Of a stretch of 64,000 bases of DNA, positions 60,741 to 64,000 are shown one piece after another. The translations under genes and the position numbers were made by a program. The notes under the pieces are model-generated. The model saw only the letters and a program-made list of their open reading frames with translations, did not search any database and was not told the DNA's origin. Each line of letters starts with the position of its first letter. The first letter of the stretch is position 1. Origin of the DNA: Clostridiales bacterium (GTDB lineage: Bacteria > Bacillota > Clostridia > Oscillospirales > Oscillospiraceae); assembly GCA_019418025.1 (NCBI GenBank), contig DYCR01000001.1, forward strand, positions 139,198 to 203,197. Direction: 5' to 3'.

Positions 60741-62624
60741 TCACTCCTGCTGCAATTGCTCCTTGCTGAATTGCAGGGTGTAGAGCTGATAATATCGGCC
60801 CTTTTGACGAAGCAGCTGCTGATGATTGCCCTGCTCGATGATCTCCCCCTGAGACAGCAGGATGATGTTATCCGCATGCTGAATGGTGGAGAGCCGGTGG
60901 GCGACGATGAGCATGGTGCCGATGTTTTTCATCTTCTCCAGAGAGTCCTGGATCAGGATCTCGGTCTCGGTGTCGATGTTTGCGGTGGCCTCGTCTAAGA
61001 TCATCACCGCAGGCTTGTGCAGGATGGTCCGGGCAAAGCTCAGAAGCTGCCGCTGTCCGGCGGAGAAGTTGTTGCCCCGCTCCCGAACCACCTCGTCAAG
61101 GCCGTCGTCCAGCTTGCCGATAAAGGAGTCGGCATTGACATAGCGTGTCGCCTGCAAAATTTCTTCCTCGGGGAATTCGTCCCGCAGGGTGATGTTGCTG
61201 CGGATGGTGCCGGAGAACAGGAACACATCCTGAAGCATCTGACCGAAGTGGCGGCGCAGGGAGGAGATCTTGATTTTCCGGATATCGATGCCGTCGATCA
61301 GGATCTGTCCCTTTTGGATGTCGTAATTGCGGCAGATCAGGGACAGGATGGTGGTCTTGCCGGAGCCGGTGGAGCCTACGAAGGCAACGGTCTGTCTGGG
61401 CTGCACGTGGAAGGAGACCCCTTTTAGCACCCATTCGCCGGGGTTGTAGGCAAACCATACGTCCCGGAATTCGATCTCGCCCCGAATCTCATCCAGCTCG
61501 ATGGTTTCGCCCTCGTCCACCACCTGCGGAACCATGTCCATGACACGGAAGATCTTTTCCGCCGAGGCAAAGGAGCGCTGCAAGGTGTCAAACTGCTCTG
61601 CAAGGGTCTGGATGGGGTTGAAGAATTTGGAAATGTACATGTAAAAGGTGACCACGGTGCCGGAGGAGATGGTCTGACCGAGGAAGGGGATATCCTCGAT
61701 ATACCCCTTGGAGCCCATGTACAGAAGGCACAGCACCGAGCTGATGTAGAGCATGTAGACCATGGGACGGAAGATGCCAAAGACGATCATGCGCTGCTGC
61801 TTGGCCTTTTGCAGGGCGCGGCTCTTTTCCAGAAAATCCTCCATTTTCCGGTTCTCCTGATTGAAGATCTGGGTGATCTTCATGCCGGAGAGGTTCTCTG
61901 ACAGATAGGTGTTGATGTCGGTGGTGGCATCGTTGACCTTACGGTGTACCTTTCGGGAGAAGGTGCGGAAAATGATGGTGAACAGCAGGATGAAGGGGAC
62001 AAAGCTCAGCACCATCAGGGTCAGCGCATAGTTGAGCAGCAGCATCGCACCCAGTACCCCCACAATGACCATCATGTTCTTTGCAAGGGTCACCAGAATG
62101 TTGGTGAACATATAGGAGATGGCGTTGGGATCGTTGCTGACACGGGTGACCAGCTTGCCCACGGGGATGTTGTTCAGCTGCTCGTGGGAGAGCTTTTCGA
62201 TGTGGACGAATACGTCCTCTCTCAGAGCAGAGAGGATCTTCTGGCCCGTTTTTTGCAGGATCATGGCCTGCACATAGGTGCAGATCAGGCTGACCACCAG
62301 AATGGAGGCATAGATCGCAACCAGTGTAAAAAGATAGTCCAGTGTGAAGGTGCCCTTGACGGTGTCCTGAATGTGGCCGATCAGCAGGGGGGAGGCCAGA
62401 TCGTATGCAATGGAGATCACCATTACCACAAACACAAGGATGAACTGCTTCCAGTAGGGCTTGGCGTAGACCATCAGACGGGAGATGATCTCCCGGTCGG
62501 GCATGTTCCGCTCATAGTCATTTTTTCCGGCACGGCGGATCTCGGTGAGATAGGCGGTCAAAAAGACAAGGCTGAACACGCCGATGATCCCGCCCAAAAT
62601 CAGAAGCGGCAGATACTCACGCAT
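60741..62624 (-). CDS. ABC exporter subunit with consensus Walker B (heterodimer)
   Basis: 627 residues: six membrane helices (about 1-330), then the ATPase domain with Walker A GSTGSGKTT, signature NFSAGQRQ (weak LSGGQ match) and Walker B with catalytic Glu MILDEATAN. In heterodimeric exporters (BmrCD, LmrCD, TM287/288 type) one subunit keeps the catalytic Glu while its signature is degenerate, exactly as here. Start 62624 follows GGAGG and overlaps the upstream gene; a longer start (62648) is less well placed. Possible drug or lipid exporter. Confidence 0.9.
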   Translation of the reverse strand: MREYLPLLILGGIIGVFSLVFLTAYLTEIRRAGKNDYERNMPDREIISRLMVYAKPYWKQFILVFVVMVISIAYDLASPLLIGHIQDTVKGTFTLDYLFTLVAIYASILVVSLICTYVQAMILQKTGQKILSALREDVFVHIEKLSHEQLNNIPVGKLVTRVSNDPNAISYMFTNILVTLAKNMMVIVGVLGAMLLLNYALTLMVLSFVPFILLFTIIFRTFSRKVHRKVNDATTDINTYLSENLSGMKITQIFNQENRKMEDFLEKSRALQKAKQQRMIVFGIFRPMVYMLYISSVLCLLYMGSKGYIEDIPFLGQTISSGTVVTFYMYISKFFNPIQTLAEQFDTLQRSFASAEKIFRVMDMVPQVVDEGETIELDEIRGEIEFRDVWFAYNPGEWVLKGVSFHVQPRQTVAFVGSTGSGKTTILSLICRNYDIQKGQILIDGIDIRKIKISSLRRHFGQMLQDVFLFSGTIRSNITLRDEFPEEEILQATRYVNADSFIGKLDDGLDEVVRERGNNFSAGQRQLLSFARTILHKPAVMILDEATANIDTETEILIQDSLEKMKNIGTMLIVAHRLSTIQHADNIILLSQGEIIEQGNHQQLLRQKGRYYQLYTLQFSKEQLQQE

Positions 62625-64000
62625 TGTGCATGCCTCCTTCCTCTTCAAGCTCTTGCAGCTTGACCATTTTCTGGTATCCGGGGCAGGTGCGCATCAGCTC
62701 CTCATGGGGGCCGAAGGCTGCCACACGACCGTCCTCGATGAACAGGATCTTGTCCATCGTCTCGATGGTGGAGATCCTGTGGGCAATGAGGATGGTGGTC
62801 TTTCCTGCCCGGGTGGAGCGCAGATTTGCAAGGATGGTGCGCTCGGTCTTGGTGTCCACTGCCGAGACAGAGTCATCAAGGATCAAAATGGGGGCATCCT
62901 TCATCAGCGCCCGGGCAATGGAGATGCGCTGCTTCTGACCGCCGGAGACGGTGACGCCCCGCTCGCCCAGCACCGTGTCATAGCCCCGCTGGAACTGGGA
63001 GATGTTGCTGTCGATATCGGCAAGGACTGCCGCCTGAGTGATGGATTCGTCGGGGTAGGACTCCACACCGAAGGCGATGTTGTTTTCGATGGTGTCGGAG
63101 AACAGGAAGTTGTCCTGAGGGACATAGGCGCAGGCGTTGCGCACGGAGCGGATGGACACGTCATTCACATCATGCCCGTCGATCAGCACGGTGCCGTCGG
63201 GGACGTTGTAGGTCCTCAGGATCAGATCCACCAGTGTGGTCTTGCCGCAGCCGGTTTTGCCCACCAGACCGATGTTTTCTCCGGCACGGATCTGGAAGGA
63301 GACATGCTCCAGTACGTCAAATTCCCCGTCGGGATAGCGGAAGGTCAGATCCCGGAAGGTGATGTCGCCCCTGACCTGCGTCAGCTCGGAAACACCGGGG
63401 CGGTCCACCACATCGGGCTTTGCCTCCAGAAGCTGGCTGATCCGGTCCAGAGAGGTCTTGCCCCGGGAGGTCATGTCGATCAGCTCCGCCACAGCCATGA
63501 TGGGCCAGACTACGGCGTTGAAGTAGCCGATGAACTCCATCAGCTCGCCGGCATTGAAGCGGCCCTGATACACAAGGTATCCGCCGTAGCCCAGAATGAT
63601 GCAGATGACGCTCTCGACAAACAATGTCACGAGGATCTTCAGCAGGACCGAGGCCTTGGTGTGGTCGATGTTGGCCTTTTCGTTTTCAATGTTCAGCTGC
63701 TTGAAGGCCATCAGCTCCTTTGCCTCCTTGACAAAGGCCTTGATGACGGCAATGCCGGAGAAGCTCTCCTGTGAGAAATCCGACAGCTTGGAGAAGGCCT
63801 CCTGACGGATGTCCCATTTTTTCATCATGTACCGGCCCACAACGGTGCTGGAGGCCATCAGCAGACCCATGGGGATCAGGGTCAGCATGGTCAGCACCGC
63901 GTCCATCCGCCACATTTTGACAACGGCCAGAATGCCCAGAAACAGCGCGTCCAGAAACATCATGATGCCCCAGCCGAAGCACTCCTGCACGGTGTCTAAA
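62617..64000 (-). CDS. ABC exporter subunit with degenerate catalytic site (heterodimer), N-terminus outside window
   Basis: At least 460 residues; the first helices lie beyond 64000. Walker A GKTGCGKTT, intact signature VSGGQKQ, but Walker B reads LILDDSVSAVD with Asp replacing the catalytic Glu. That pairs with the downstream subunit, whose signature is weak but Glu intact, giving one working and one degenerate ATP site. Both genes overlap by eight bases (ATGCGTGA). Confidence 0.9.
   Translation of the reverse strand, partial: LDTVQECFGWGIMMFLDALFLGILAVVKMWRMDAVLTMLTLIPMGLLMASSTVVGRYMMKKWDIRQEAFSKLSDFSQESFSGIAVIKAFVKEAKELMAFKQLNIENEKANIDHTKASVLLKILVTLFVESVICIILGYGGYLVYQGRFNAGELMEFIGYFNAVVWPIMAVAELIDMTSRGKTSLDRISQLLEAKPDVVDRPGVSELTQVRGDITFRDLTFRYPDGEFDVLEHVSFQIRAGENIGLVGKTGCGKTTLVDLILRTYNVPDGTVLIDGHDVNDVSIRSVRNACAYVPQDNFLFSDTIENNIAFGVESYPDESITQAAVLADIDSNISQFQRGYDTVLGERGVTVSGGQKQRISIARALMKDAPILILDDSVSAVDTKTERTILANLRSTRAGKTTILIAHRISTIETMDKILFIEDGRVAAFGPHEELMRTCPGYQKMVKLQELEEEGGMHNA

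Overview
The window is about 58% GC and comes from a Gram-positive, probably gut-dwelling Clostridia genome, most likely Oscillospiraceae/Ruminococcaceae. The grounds are strong AGGAGG ribosome-binding sites, sigma-A type promoters, intrinsic terminators, lipobox lipoproteins, a class B sortase, SipW-type secretion, ymfF/ymfH-like genes, a glgBCDA cluster and many gut-type glycoside hydrolases. The genus is inferred, not proven. No prophage, insertion sequence, CRISPR array or rRNA was seen.

Layout. 1-4.5 kb: start of prmA (runs off the left edge), then ymfF-ymfH-lgt and a small helical protein. 4.6-6.1 kb: an XRE regulator with a DUF6773-like membrane protein, a small membrane protein, and tRNA-Met/tRNA-Glu. 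6.5-15.8 kb: a nearly complete yhf operon of the type known from E. coli (yhfZ, yhfY, yhfU, yhfT, php, yhfS, yhfX, yhfW), with a secreted serine beta-lactamase-fold hydrolase inserted in it; an esterase lipoprotein follows convergently. 17-20 kb: dapF and mgtE (mgtE behind a leader peptide and attenuator), then a GNAT acetyltransferase. 20.4-28.5 kb: glgB-glgC-glgD-glgA, a GH13 enzyme and a small Cys-rich protein. 28.6-37.5 kb: trxB-trxA, class B sortase, HAD phosphatase, a TetR module with two small membrane proteins, sbcD-sbcC.

37.6-43.2 kb: a cobalamin riboswitch with a terminator controls a 1729-residue surface protein. It carries a DUF4430 (transcobalamin-like) domain, a terpenoid-cyclase-like alpha barrel and a PNTGD-type anchor, which suggests a cell-wall B12-capturing protein. 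43.5-46.1 kb: an AT-rich island with two lipoproteins and a divergent XRE regulator flanked by duplicated operator-like sites. 46.4-52.7 kb: a sipW / TasA-camelysin-like / vWA-adhesin / anchored-subunit operon, probably a surface fibre. 52.8-64 kb: a GH2 glycosidase, tRNA-Leu, trmB-mnmG-M14 peptidase, a CDF metal exporter, and a heterodimeric ABC exporter running off the right edge.

The most unusual non-coding signal is a dispersed intergenic element of about 150-200 bp. It has three hairpins and always lies in the direction of the upstream gene. In three intact copies it is sandwiched between two near-identical copies of that gene's own terminator (36 bp identical at 60.5 kb). Decayed or left-end-only copies follow other terminators in the window.
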